From assembly GCA_023399155.1 (NCBI GenBank), contig JAEWQP010000040.1, positions 1 to 47,115 of the forward strand: DNA of 47,115 nt, in the 5' to 3' direction. Of this stretch, positions 16,012 through 24,653 are shown piece by piece; position 1 is the first letter of the stretch, and each line of letters opens with the position of its first letter. The translations under genes were made by a program, and so were the position numbers. The notes beneath the pieces were generated by a model. It was given only the letters and a program-made list of their open reading frames with translations. It was not told where the DNA came from and did not search any database. Source of the DNA: Verrucomicrobiota bacterium (GTDB lineage Bacteria; Verrucomicrobiota; Verrucomicrobiia; Opitutales; Opitutaceae).

Positions 16012-16643
16012 GGCGTGGCGCGGCACGCGGCGCGTAGATTGACCTCGGCGACCAGCACACCTGGCTGTTCCACGCGGATGGACAGCAGGGTCATCTCAAA
16101 CCGCGCTTCGTCCGCGACAATCGTCCGCAGCAGCGCCATGAGCGCGTTGAACGCGTTGGGATTTCCCGCGCGTGGTTCCAGACGGAGTCGCGCGGGCACA
16201 TGCACCATCGCCCGGGAAGTGCCCTCCACGCCGTTCTCGGCCACGCCGTAGACCTGCGCGGTCGCTTTCCAACCGGAGGAGCGCGCACGGTTTACGATCG
16301 CATCGAGACGCTCCTGCACGATCGCCGGACCTTCCAAAAGGCGCTCATGCGCGGCGCTTGCGCGCGCCGCCACGTCCGCGGCCGTCTGTTCGGAACACGC
16401 CTGCTGCAAGTCCGTGACGTCCTGCTCGAGCGCGAGGGCGGCGGCGTGTCGCATGCGTTCCTCGGCGCGGTGCGGCTCGCGAACACCCCACGTCCAAGCC
16501 GCGATTGCGCTGCCGGCGAGCACCGGGAGGATCAGCGGCCACATCCGACGCAGGCGCACCACGAGCGGCGCGTCGGGCCAGCCCGGAACCTCGCTGATGG
16601 CCTGCCAGAGGGAGGCGAAGGGGGCCGGAAGACTAGTCTTCAA
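16008..16643 (-). CDS. PilO/GspM-like inner-membrane protein
   Basis: 211 residues with a TTG start at 16643. That start is preferred because GGAGGG lies 6-8 bases upstream and it falls within the end of the preceding gene; a longer frame is a shadow of that gene. A short cytoplasmic segment precedes one membrane helix (MWPLILPVLAGSAIAAWTW), then a coiled-coil-prone region rich in Ala/Glu, then a ferredoxin-like C-terminal domain (NAFNALMALLRTIVADEARFEMTLLSIRVEQ). This matches PilO/GspM, the dimerising platform partner of PilN/GspL. The call is by architecture and gene order. Confidence 0.7.
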   Translation of the reverse strand: MKTSLPAPFASLWQAISEVPGWPDAPLVVRLRRMWPLILPVLAGSAIAAWTWGVREPHRAEERMRHAAALALEQDVTDLQQACSEQTAADVAARASAAHERLLEGPAIVQERLDAIVNRARSSGWKATAQVYGVAENGVEGTSRAMVHVPARLRLEPRAGNPNAFNALMALLRTIVADEARFEMTLLSIRVEQPGVLVAEVNLRAACRATP

Positions 16644-18087
16644 AGATCCGGCCCTCCATGATGAATGATTGCAGTGCGGTGCCCGTGCCGTCCTGTCTGG
16701 TACTTGCGGTCGGGCGCACGCTCTCGGCCACCCGCACGCGAAGCGGACTGCGCGCGAGCTGACGCCGCAGGCCGTCCAGCAGCGTGCGCGCAGTATCCTC
16801 GTCGGCCTCAAGGGTGCCGTCGGCGCGGAACATCCAGCGCGAATCGGTCTCGCTCCACCGTATGGATACATCCGTGAGCCGTGCCTCGCGCGGGAGCAGC
16901 GTGGCGAGCAGGCCCACGAATCCCGGGGGAACCGCCGGGAGGCGCGAACCCTCCAACTCGTCCAGCACCGCCTGGGCGCGCTCGACCTCGGCGTTGCGTG
17001 CAATGAGCCGCCCGCGTTCCTCAATCATCGCGTCCTCGCTGGCGGCAACCGCGGCAAGATGGGCGCGTTCCACGCGCCATGACTGCTCGCGATTCCACGC
17101 GTCGAGCCCGAGGAGCGCGGTGGCGAGGAAGCACGCCGCGATGATCGCTCGGCGGATAAACCGGTTGCGCCGTTTCTGGCGAAGGTAGCCTGCGACAAGG
17201 TTGATAGGTTGGCGGGCGGGCAGACGGACGACGAGGTCGAGCCAATGCGCCGGGCCGCCGCTCCGCACCATCACAGCCTTTCCGGCACCGCATTTCGCCT
17301 CGACCTCGGCCTTCGCGCCGTCCGCCGCGGGTCCGATCAACCAAAGGCGGTCAACGATCGCGGCAAACTGCTGCTTCGCGTAGAGGACGGAGCGATTGAC
17401 CTCGACCGCGACGCGCGCGGGTTCGGTCGTCCACGAGGCCAGCGTGGTGCGGACGAAGAGGATGTCCCGCGGTGTACGCCCGACGACCAGAGCCGTGGCC
17501 CCACCCGCCTCGGCTGCAACGAGCACAGGCGCGCCGGCGGGCTCGCCGAGGTCGCCCAACTCGACCTGCAGGGGAACCAGCAGCGGCACGATGCGTGTGA
17601 GATCGAGCCGGCGGCGAAGAGCCACATCATTGAGGCGCAGGTAGAACTCACTGGGCAGAAGATGCAGCACGTGTGCCGCGTCCTTGCGCGTGGAGGCCGC
17701 GCGCTGACTCACCCAGAGCGATTCTCCGTGATCGCGCGCGTGGCGCTCGACGCGGCTGCGCAGGTAGGCGCGCGCTGCCGCGTCGCTGAACGCCGGTGCG
17801 CTCTCCATCTGATGGGCGAACTGTTCGTGGGCGAGGATCAGAAAGGCCTCGGATCCGCCGAACTGCATCGCGGCGATGGCACTGTCGACCGCGACTTCGT
17901 ACTCCTCGAGCGTCTGCACCGGGGCCGGAGCCGTCCACGTGCCGAGCGACGAGCCGCGACGGTAGGCGGCCGCGTGAAAGTGTCCATGCACCCAGGCAAA
18001 GCCGATGGTATCCGCAGGGCTGCGACGCCCTTTGGCCTGGCGCGGTTCGGATGCGGCAGGTGCTGCCTGTGGGGAGGTCGTGGTCAT
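16633..18087 (-). CDS. GspL-like PilM-PilN fusion protein
   Basis: 484 residues. The ATG at 18087 has GGAGGG about 9 bases upstream and overlaps the preceding stop. Residues to about 320 look like the actin-like cytoplasmic domain of GspL/PilM (APVLVAAEAGGATALVVGRTPRDILFVR, VEVNRSVLYAKQQF). A PilN-type PINLVAGYLRQKRR segment follows, then one membrane helix (AIIAACFLATALLGLDAW), then a periplasmic coiled coil and small domain. In type IV pili PilM and PilN are separate; here they are fused as in GspL of type II secretion. It should couple the ATPase to the platform. Confidence 0.75.
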   Translation of the reverse strand: MTTTSPQAAPAASEPRQAKGRRSPADTIGFAWVHGHFHAAAYRRGSSLGTWTAPAPVQTLEEYEVAVDSAIAAMQFGGSEAFLILAHEQFAHQMESAPAFSDAAARAYLRSRVERHARDHGESLWVSQRAASTRKDAAHVLHLLPSEFYLRLNDVALRRRLDLTRIVPLLVPLQVELGDLGEPAGAPVLVAAEAGGATALVVGRTPRDILFVRTTLASWTTEPARVAVEVNRSVLYAKQQFAAIVDRLWLIGPAADGAKAEVEAKCGAGKAVMVRSGGPAHWLDLVVRLPARQPINLVAGYLRQKRRNRFIRRAIIAACFLATALLGLDAWNREQSWRVERAHLAAVAASEDAMIEERGRLIARNAEVERAQAVLDELEGSRLPAVPPGFVGLLATLLPREARLTDVSIRWSETDSRWMFRADGTLEADEDTARTLLDGLRRQLARSPLRVRVAESVRPTASTRQDGTGTALQSFIMEGRIFED

Positions 18088-19061
18088 TTCGCCCTCCATC
18101 GCGCGCCGTCGAACTCAAACGACTGGTCGTGATCGACCACGATGTAGCTGTAGATGGGGTTGCCGGTCGCTCCCATCAGGTCGACACGGTCGCCTGCGAC
18201 CAGATCCGGAATTTTCTCTTGTTCGCCAGGGTTGACGGTGTCGGACCAGCTGCCATCCGCCTTGATCACAGTGTAGTTCGCCGGAACCGGAGGCCACGAC
18301 GTCTCGACCGTGCCGGTGATGGTCCCGCCGCCGGAGCCGCCGCTGTTTCCCTTCCCGTTGCCGTTGTTCCCTTTACCGTTCCCACCGGTGACGGTGGATG
18401 AGTCGTCGGTTGTCGTGGTTCCGGTGATCGTGCCGCCCGAAGTGTTGTTGAGAGTGACCGTGTAGGTCTTCATCTCCTCGCGCACGCCCTGCAGGCTGAT
18501 CCGCGCGATGACCAGGCCCTCGCCGGCGCCTGCTGCATTCCACGCCGCCCAGCCGCCCCAACTCGCCGCCGGAGGAACGCTGCCGTCTGCCGTGTTCCAG
18601 ATCAGGTCGAAGGCGGCCGTGGCCATCGGGATGGATGCGGGAAGCAGAAGTGCCGCGTTGTCGGTGCGCATCGAGGAGAGGATCATTGCCCGCTGTGGCG
18701 TCGTGCCGGCCTCGATGATGAAACTTCGCTGGGTGCCGCGGGACGTCTTCCACACGTCGTACGCGCTGAGTCCCACGATCGCCGCAAGATCGGCGCACCA
18801 CGCTGGAGGCTGGCCTGCGGCTGGCACCGGGCCCTTGTCGCCAGGGAGGTAGCCCTCAGTCTTGAGAAAGAACTTCACCTGCTCGCCCATGCTGCGGAGC
18901 GAGGTGCGCTCCGCGTCGCGCGCCGTCCGCGCGATTGTGCGCATGGTAGCCGGCGCCAGGACCGCCGCCATGATCGCGATGATCGCAAGCACGCCGATGA
19001 GCTCGATCAGCGTAAAGCCGTGCCGGATACGGCGTCCGGGGCTGTTCAGCGATGCATTCAT
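18084..19061 (-). CDS. Type II pseudopilin/prepilin with GN-rich insert
   Basis: 325 residues. A short basic leader ends in the prepilin peptidase site G|FTLIELIGVLAIIAIMAAVLAP, followed by the usual N-terminal helix. The mature body is long for a major pilin. It contains a low-complexity insert of Thr, Gly, Asn, Ser and Lys (around residues 205-250, GNGKGNNGNGKGNSGGSGGG), then a beta-rich C-terminal module (PIYSYIVVDHDQSFEFDG). The start overlaps the stop of the PilC-like gene (ATGA). It is likely a minor pseudopilin or substrate-binding tip subunit. Confidence 0.85.
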   Translation of the reverse strand: MNASLNSPGRRIRHGFTLIELIGVLAIIAIMAAVLAPATMRTIARTARDAERTSLRSMGEQVKFFLKTEGYLPGDKGPVPAAGQPPAWCADLAAIVGLSAYDVWKTSRGTQRSFIIEAGTTPQRAMILSSMRTDNAALLLPASIPMATAAFDLIWNTADGSVPPAASWGGWAAWNAAGAGEGLVIARISLQGVREEMKTYTVTLNNTSGGTITGTTTTDDSSTVTGGNGKGNNGNGKGNSGGSGGGTITGTVETSWPPVPANYTVIKADGSWSDTVNPGEQEKIPDLVAGDRVDLMGATGNPIYSYIVVDHDQSFEFDGARWRAK

Positions 19062-20266
19062 CGTGCCTGCCAGAGCTGCAGGATCGGCAGCACCACGGCC
19101 AGGGCCACCACGCCGACCACGCCGATGAGCGTGAGCATGACAGCCGGGTTGAAGATCGCGAAGACGATCTTGATGCGACGCGGAATGATCGCGTTGTAGT
19201 ATTGGGCGATCCCCGACAGCGCCTCGTCGAGGTTTCCGGAGTTCTCGCCCGTCGCGATCATCGTGATCAGCGTGCGGGGGAAGACATCGTGGCGCGCGAG
19301 GGCCTTGCTCATCGGCGTGCCCTCGAGCACGGCATGGCCGACATCCTCGAGCGCGAACTCGATGGCCCGATTGCCGACGAGCTTCCGGCAGATCTCCAGC
19401 CCCTTCAGGAGCGGAACGCCGGACCGGTAAAGCATGCCGAGGTTGTTCGCGAAGCGCGAGAGTCCGAACATCGCAATGAGCGACCCAAAGACCGGCATCT
19501 CCATGAGCTGGCGGTCAAAGGCGCGGCCGAAATGCGGCTGACGCAGCGCGATCTTGAGCGCGATCGGGGCCGCGATCGCGAGCCCGAGCAGCCACGGCCA
19601 GCCACGCACCATCAGGTCGCTGATCATCATCACGACCCGGGTGAGCGCCGGCACCTCCAGCGACAGGTCGGTCAGCAGCGAAACGAACCGCGGCACCACA
19701 AAGGTGAACAACAGCACGACGAGCGAGCTGGCGGCGAAGATCACGATGATCGGGTAGATCAGGGCCTGTCTTACTTCCGAAATCAGCCCGTCGAACCATT
19801 CGAAATACTCGCTCAGGCTCCGGAAGACCTCGGGCATCTGGCCGCTGACCTCGCCGGCCTGCACCATCGCGATCACCTGCCGCGAAAAGACTCGCGGGTA
19901 GGTTTCCATTGCAGCGTGCAGGGGCACGCCCACCGCCACCTGCTCGGCCAGGCCCCGGACCACCTTTCCCAGGACGGTGTCGCGAAAATCCTCCGCCAGG
20001 CGATCCAGCGCCTGCGGCAGCGTGATGCCCGAGCGAAGGAGCAGCGCCATCTGGACGAAGAATCCGATGGCGTCGCGGCGCTTGGCCGAGAGCCGGCTGA
20101 TCGTCGACTCCGAACGCGCCACGCTCTCGCCGTCCGTACGGGCTTCGAGCAGCCAGTTCCCCGCCGTGCGCAGGCGCGCCTCGAGCGCGGACACATTCTC
20201 CGCTTCGAGCGCGCCGGTCACCGTCTGCCCGGTCGAGGTGTAGGCCTTGTAGTGAAAGAGGCTCAT
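19058..20266 (-). CDS. PilC/GspF-type platform membrane protein
   Basis: 402 residues, the typical length. It opens with the family's FHYKAYTSTGQTVTGALEAENVSALEARL and has two homologous helical halves. Each half is followed by membrane helices (LIYPIIVIFAASSLVVLLFTFVV; the C-terminal AVMLTLIGVVGVVALAVVLPIL). The signature GVPLHAAMETYPRVFSRQVIAMVQAGEVSG is present. It forms the inner-membrane platform on which the ATPase acts. It follows the ATPase gene by 17 bp. Confidence 0.95.
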   Translation of the reverse strand: MSLFHYKAYTSTGQTVTGALEAENVSALEARLRTAGNWLLEARTDGESVARSESTISRLSAKRRDAIGFFVQMALLLRSGITLPQALDRLAEDFRDTVLGKVVRGLAEQVAVGVPLHAAMETYPRVFSRQVIAMVQAGEVSGQMPEVFRSLSEYFEWFDGLISEVRQALIYPIIVIFAASSLVVLLFTFVVPRFVSLLTDLSLEVPALTRVVMMISDLMVRGWPWLLGLAIAAPIALKIALRQPHFGRAFDRQLMEMPVFGSLIAMFGLSRFANNLGMLYRSGVPLLKGLEICRKLVGNRAIEFALEDVGHAVLEGTPMSKALARHDVFPRTLITMIATGENSGNLDEALSGIAQYYNAIIPRRIKIVFAIFNPAVMLTLIGVVGVVALAVVLPILQLWQAR

Positions 20267-20283
20267 CGGCGAAGGCGGGCGGC

Positions 20284-21966
20284 TCAGGTGGCGAACGCCA
20301 CGCGAAAGACCTCCTCGATGCTGGTGTCTCCGTCGAAGGCGCGCCGCATACCGTCATCAAAGAGCAGGGGCATCCCGCGCGCGCGGGCATGGATCTTGAT
20401 CTTGTCCACGCCGCCTTCGTGCAGCATGGGGTGGAAGGACTCGTCGATCTGCAGGACCTCGAAGATCGCCAGGCGTCCGCGATACCCCTGCTGTCGGCAC
20501 TCCGGACAACCCCGCGCGCGCCAGAGCGTGGGCTCGCGATCCACAGGGGCCGGCATGTGGAAGTTCTCCAGGAGAGCGAGAGGATCCACCACCGCCTCCT
20601 TGCACACCTTGCAGAGGCGCCGCACGAGGCGCTGCGCGATGATGAGGTGCAGGGTCGCCGGAAGCAGGAACGGCTCGACGCCCAGGTCGATCAGCCGCGG
20701 CACCGCGCTGAACGAGTCGTTCGTATGCAACGAGCTGAACACAAGGTGTCCGGTCAGCGCCGCGCGGACCATCAACTGCGCCGTCTCGCGGTCGCGGGTC
20801 TCACCCACGAGGATCACGTCAGGGTCCTGGCGCAGGAGCGTACGGAGCCCGGTGCTGAAGGTCAGGCCGATCTTCTCATTGACCTGGGTTTGCCGGATAT
20901 GCGGCAACCGGTACTCGATCGGGTCCTCGAGGGTGAAGACAGCGCGCTCGAGCCGGTTCACGCTGTTCAGTCCGGTGTAAAGCGTCGTGGTTTTTCCACT
21001 ACCGGTCGGCCCGGTGATGAGAACGATGCCGTGCGGCCGGTTCACCGCGCTGGCCAGTGCCTGCTCATCCGCGGCGCGCAAGCCCAGCGATCGCAGGTCG
21101 AGCATGAGCCCGGTGCTGTCGAGGATGCGCAGCACGACGCTCTCCCCGTAGTTGGTCGGCATGCACGAGACGCGGAGGTTGAGCTCCTTGCGCCCGACCT
21201 GGAAGGCGAAGCGCCCATCCTGGGGCAGGCGTGTCTCGGAGACGTCGAGATTGGCCATGACCTTCACACGGGCGATGAACGGCTCCTGCAGGTCCTTCGG
21301 CACGAGCATGAACGCCTGCAGCACGCCGTCGGTCCGCATGCGAATGCGCAGCGACTTCTCGTCGGGCTCGAAATGGATGTCGCTGGCCGCCTTGCGCACC
21401 GCGGCGGCGATGATCTGCTCCACGGCCCGGATCATGGGCGCCGTGGTGTCGTCGCCGCCCTTGCGCTGGCTGATCTTCATCAGCTCGTCGATGGTCTGGT
21501 CGATCGAGCCCTCGCGTTCGTGCACCGAGGCGAGCTTCTCCAGGATGTCGGGCTTGGGCGCGTTGACGACCTCGACCTTCAGGCGCGTCGTCTGTTCGAT
21601 GCGGTCGATGGCGACCACGTCGAACGGGTCGGCCATCACCACGGTGAGTGTATCCGAATCCCGGCGACAGGGAATGAGCGCCGCCTCGCGGCAGAAGTCG
21701 AAGGGAAGCAGCGTGATGACATCCGGCTCGATCGCCATCCGGCCGACGTCGACCGTCGGGGTCTGCGCATCCTGCGCGAGGAAGCTCGCGATATCCTGCT
21801 CCGTGACGAAACCAAGCTCATGCAGCACCGCGCCGATCAGGCGGCCGGTGCGCTTCTGCTCGCGCAGCGCGAGCTCGAGCTGGTGGCGGTTGATCAGCCC
21901 CGCTTCGAGCAGGCGGTCGCCGAGGCGCTTGGGAGGAGCCGCTGGCGTTGCAGGTGTGGTGACCAT
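20284..21966 (-). CDS. PilB/GspE assembly ATPase
   Basis: 560 residues. Residues 1-150 form an MshEN/GspE N-terminal domain (LGDRLLEAGLINRHQLELALREQ), which in relatives binds c-di-GMP or the platform. The ATPase domain has Walker A GPTGSGKTTT, an Asp box with FTLEDPIEY, Walker B DVILVGETRDRETA and a His box (LVFSSLHTNDSF). A zinc site follows (CKVCKE ... CPECRQQGYRGR). It hydrolyses ATP in the cytoplasm to drive pilus or pseudopilus assembly. It is separated from the upstream prepilin gene by an attenuator-like hairpin, so it is probably expressed at a lower level. Confidence 0.96.
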   Translation of the reverse strand: MVTTPATPAAPPKRLGDRLLEAGLINRHQLELALREQKRTGRLIGAVLHELGFVTEQDIASFLAQDAQTPTVDVGRMAIEPDVITLLPFDFCREAALIPCRRDSDTLTVVMADPFDVVAIDRIEQTTRLKVEVVNAPKPDILEKLASVHEREGSIDQTIDELMKISQRKGGDDTTAPMIRAVEQIIAAAVRKAASDIHFEPDEKSLRIRMRTDGVLQAFMLVPKDLQEPFIARVKVMANLDVSETRLPQDGRFAFQVGRKELNLRVSCMPTNYGESVVLRILDSTGLMLDLRSLGLRAADEQALASAVNRPHGIVLITGPTGSGKTTTLYTGLNSVNRLERAVFTLEDPIEYRLPHIRQTQVNEKIGLTFSTGLRTLLRQDPDVILVGETRDRETAQLMVRAALTGHLVFSSLHTNDSFSAVPRLIDLGVEPFLLPATLHLIIAQRLVRRLCKVCKEAVVDPLALLENFHMPAPVDREPTLWRARGCPECRQQGYRGRLAIFEVLQIDESFHPMLHEGGVDKIKIHARARGMPLLFDDGMRRAFDGDTSIEEVFRVAFAT

Positions 21967-22002
21967 AAAAAAGCGGGCCCGGGCGACGGCCCTGCCCGCT
22001 TT
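21967..22002 (-). terminator. Intra-operon terminator/attenuator hairpin
   Basis: Read on the minus strand: AAAGCGGGC, a 15-base GC-rich loop, GCCCGCTTT, then a run of T. The stem is 9 bp and perfect (21970-21978 with 21994-22002). It lies between the prepilin stop and the ATPase start, so it probably ends most transcripts after the prepilin gene and raises the ratio of pilin to machinery. Confidence 0.75.
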
Positions 22003-22037
22003 CGGATTTTCCAGGAAGGAGAACCGAAGCTCCCGGA

Positions 22038-22733
22038 CTACTGGTGAACCAGGTAGATGAAAGCGTTCGTCACGCCCTGGCCGTTCGGAGCCGCGTAGAC
22101 GACCCTGCCGTCGTTGTCCGCCGTCGCCGCCGTGGGCTGCGACGCGGTGTCGCCATCGATGCGCTGGCTGAGTTCCTGCGCCTCCTTGCCGGTGACACCG
22201 ACAATCACGGCGGAAATCACGCGGGAGCTGGCCGGCAGGTCGACCGTCGGGCTGTTCAGCCGGTAGTTGGCGCCGTTGGCCGCGGAAGGAGCATTGGTGT
22301 TTGAATTCACGCAGATGATACGGGACTGCGTACCTTGGTTGGCACCGCCTTGGGGCACCCAGGCGCCGGCCGCATTGCGATTCCAGGTCGCCCCGACCAC
22401 GGGCGGGTTGCTCGGCTGGGTGCCGATCTTGACCGTGAAGCGCGCGTCCATCAGCTGCGCCGCCACGAGCAGGTCGTCGACACGGCTGTTCGCATTGGTC
22501 AACGGGACAGCACCGAAACGGCCCACGTACTCGGTGACCGAGGTCTTGATCGAGTTCACGGAAGCCACGGTGGCCGTCACGCGGGAGGAGGCGATGGTGG
22601 AAAAGACCTTGGGGACAATCACGACCGCGAGGATCGCGATGATGGCCAGCACGCCGATCATCTCGACGAGACTGAATCCGGCTTGGCGCCGCACGGAACG
22701 TTTCGGGGTAACACGCAACAGAGAATGCATCAT
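22038..22733 (-). CDS. Type IV prepilin-like major pilin/pseudopilin
   Basis: 231 residues from the ATG at 22733; another ATG follows directly, and a much longer upstream frame is unlikely. A basic leader (KRSVRRQAG) is cleaved before FSLVEMIGVLAIIAILAVVIVPKV, the hydrophobic assembly helix. The globular part contains an Asn/Ser/Ala-rich segment and ends in NAFIYLVHQ. It is the first gene of the operon, ahead of a terminator-like hairpin, which fits the most abundant subunit. No clear Shine-Dalgarno site precedes it. Confidence 0.9.
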   Translation of the reverse strand: MMHSLLRVTPKRSVRRQAGFSLVEMIGVLAIIAILAVVIVPKVFSTIASSRVTATVASVNSIKTSVTEYVGRFGAVPLTNANSRVDDLLVAAQLMDARFTVKIGTQPSNPPVVGATWNRNAAGAWVPQGGANQGTQSRIICVNSNTNAPSAANGANYRLNSPTVDLPASSRVISAVIVGVTGKEAQELSQRIDGDTASQPTAATADNDGRVVYAAPNGQGVTNAFIYLVHQ

Positions 22734-23188
22734 GGCGGTGGGTATTTGGCTAATCCGTGCTATCGGTCCGCTCCCGACCGCCTTTAGGTAATCGTCTCTA
22801 ATGATCGGCAATTTTCGCGGCGCCCCACCTGCAGGCCGATGCGCGGGAGGATCTGAGCCGGTCGACTGGTACTCGACTCGGGAAACCCGGGATCGGCGGG
22901 ACGTGCCCACGGGACGGGTCAGGCACATCCAAGGTGCAACGTGGGAATGTGGGCTCTCCGGGCCGCTGCGAAGGTCGACTCCCTCTGTCGGCGCGCTCGT
23001 CGCGCGCGCCGGAAGCCCAGCAGGTAGGGCGAACCGCCCTCGGTGAGCCGCGGCTCGGCCAGAGGCTTCGCCCTACCCAAGACAGACTTACGGATAGCCT
23101 CTAGAAACAACTGCGGCCCTTCGCAGGCACACTGTCGCTCGTGGCGGGACGGAGGCACCCAGTTTACGAAGCCGGCCCGAGCGCGTTC
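22734..23188. other. 455-bp intergenic region upstream of the pilin operon
   Basis: No supportable gene. It should hold the promoter of the minus-strand pilin operon next to 22734 and the 3' flank of the SMP-30 gene. A REP-like palindrome lies at 23023-23077. No clear sigma-54 (-24/-12) box was found upstream of the pilin. Confidence 0.5.
23023..23077. repeat. REP-like palindromic element
   Basis: Perfect 11-bp arms GGTAGGGCGAA (23023-23033) and TTCGCCCTACC (23067-23077) enclose a GC-rich inner part that is itself partly palindromic (GAGCCGCGGCTC). Elements of this form are usually dispersed intergenic repeats; other copies would be outside this window. Confidence 0.55.
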
Positions 23189-24037
23189 CTACCCCGCGAA
23201 CGCGAAGGCCGGGACGCCGGAAACGCCCGGCCGCGCCACAAACACGCCGCCCGACTCCCGCTCCCCGGATTCACGTCCGGTTGTGATGAAGAGTTCGCGA
23301 AGGTCAGCTCCGCCGAACGCACAGGATGTCGTGCGCCTCGCCGGCACCTCCACGCGCTCGAGGATCGTGCCTGCTGCGGGATCGCAGCAGACGACGGCGC
23401 CCCCGTCGTAGAGCGCGACCCAGAGGTGCCCCGAGGCGTCGATCGTCATTCCGTCCGGGCGGCCCGGTTCGTCCTCGCCGAACCGGATCACGGTGCGCCG
23501 GGCGCTGATGGCACCGGTCTGCTCGTCATAGTCAAACGCGCTGACCGCGTGCGTCGGTGTATCAATGAAATACATCGTGCGACGGTCATGACTCCAGGCT
23601 AGTCCGTTGGACGTGCCCGTGCCTTCGACCACGCAGGTCATGCGAAGATCGGCATCGATGCGGAAAAGTCCGCCCGGGGCGCGCGGCTTGGTCAGGGCCA
23701 TGGTGCCGATGAAGAAGCGCCCGCGCGGGTCGCATTTGCCGTCGTTGCAGCGAAATTCGGTCCGGCCGCCGGTCGGATCCACGAGAATCTTCAACTGGGC
23801 CGTGGCGGGATCGAAGACACCCACCCCGCGTTGCGCGCCGACCAGATAGCCGCCGCATGCCCGCGGCACCACGGTTCCGACCATCTGTCCGAGCGTCCAC
23901 GACTCGTTCGCGCCGCGCACGGGATCGAAGCGGTTGAGCGTGCCGCCCTCGATATCGACCCAAAGCAGGCGGCCGTCATGCCAGAGGGCGCCTTCGCCAA
24001 GGGCGGCCTTCGCGTCGAGTGCGAGTTCAGCAAGCAT
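23189..24037 (-). CDS. SMP-30/gluconolactonase family protein
   Basis: 282 residues from the ATG at 24037; a GTG two codons upstream is possible. Six-bladed propeller signatures of the family are present: GEGALWHDGRLLWVDIEGG at the start with the metal-ligand Glu, FRCNDGKCDPRGRFFIGTM in the middle with the ligand Asn, and SNGLAWSHD and RPDGMTIDASGHLWVALYDGG later. Members hydrolyse sugar lactones or related esters using one divalent metal. There is no signal peptide, so it is cytoplasmic. It lies 93 bp after atpC on the same strand but is probably unrelated functionally. Confidence 0.92.
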   Translation of the reverse strand: MLAELALDAKAALGEGALWHDGRLLWVDIEGGTLNRFDPVRGANESWTLGQMVGTVVPRACGGYLVGAQRGVGVFDPATAQLKILVDPTGGRTEFRCNDGKCDPRGRFFIGTMALTKPRAPGGLFRIDADLRMTCVVEGTGTSNGLAWSHDRRTMYFIDTPTHAVSAFDYDEQTGAISARRTVIRFGEDEPGRPDGMTIDASGHLWVALYDGGAVVCCDPAAGTILERVEVPARRTTSCAFGGADLRELFITTGRESGERESGGVFVARPGVSGVPAFAFAG

Positions 24038-24130
24038 GGGCACACGTTATACCGCCGAGTGGTCGACGCGCAATCGCCCAGGGCATGCGCGGCATCCGGG
24101 GAAGATGCGCACCGCAGCCAGCGGCTTCGC

Positions 24131-24538
24131 TCAGCGCTTCTTGCGCACCGCCAGGGCTGCGACGGAAAAACGAACCACGCTCTCGAGGCGCTCGACCTCG
24201 GCCGGATCCATGTCGGTGCCCGCGGACTTGAGCGCCTCCTGGGCGCGCTGCATCGCCGTCTCGATGGCGTTGTCATCCACCTTCGACTCCTCGAGCGCGT
24301 GCTCGGTCAGGACGGAGACGACGTCGCCCTGGACCTGGGCAAACCCCTCGCCCACGAAGAGCCACTCCGTGCGCCCCTCGCGCGTGACCATGAGCTGGCC
24401 GTTCGCCACCTGCGTGAGCAGGGGAATGTGGCCGGGCAGAATGCCGATCTCCCCGTCAACCGTCGGAACCACGACCGTGTCCACGGATGCGGAGAACACC
24501 TTCGCTTCGGGTGTAACGATCTCGAGAGTGAGAGCCAT
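24131..24538 (-). CDS. atpC: ATP synthase epsilon subunit
   Basis: 135 residues. Residues 1-85 form the beta sandwich with the family opening LTLEIVTPEAKVFSASVDTVVVPTVDGEIGILPGHIPLL. The C-terminal part is the two-helix regulatory domain (EALKSAGTDMDPAEVERL). Part of the F1 central stalk, it can inhibit ATP hydrolysis. Last gene of the atp operon, 115 bp after atpD. Confidence 0.96.
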   Translation of the reverse strand: MALTLEIVTPEAKVFSASVDTVVVPTVDGEIGILPGHIPLLTQVANGQLMVTREGRTEWLFVGEGFAQVQGDVVSVLTEHALEESKVDDNAIETAMQRAQEALKSAGTDMDPAEVERLESVVRFSVAALAVRKKR

Positions 24539-24653
24539 GGTGAAGAGGGCTGAAGCGCCGGACGATGGAAAGGATGGAGACGGTGTTCGGGAAGCCGGGG
24601 CGGTGAAGATCGGTGTGTCGGTTCCTTTCCCGGGCCTGAAGCTTCTCAGTGTT

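Noticed and set aside
16060..16080. Second parS site (TGTTCCACGCGGATGG)
   Set aside because: Only the left half matches; the right half departs at four positions, so it is not a palindrome.
19052..22047. Very long plus-strand open frames (642 and 552 residues) opposite the pilus ATPase and PilC genes
   Set aside because: Composition is Arg/His-rich and without domains; they are shadows created by high GC codon bias of clearly identified minus-strand genes.
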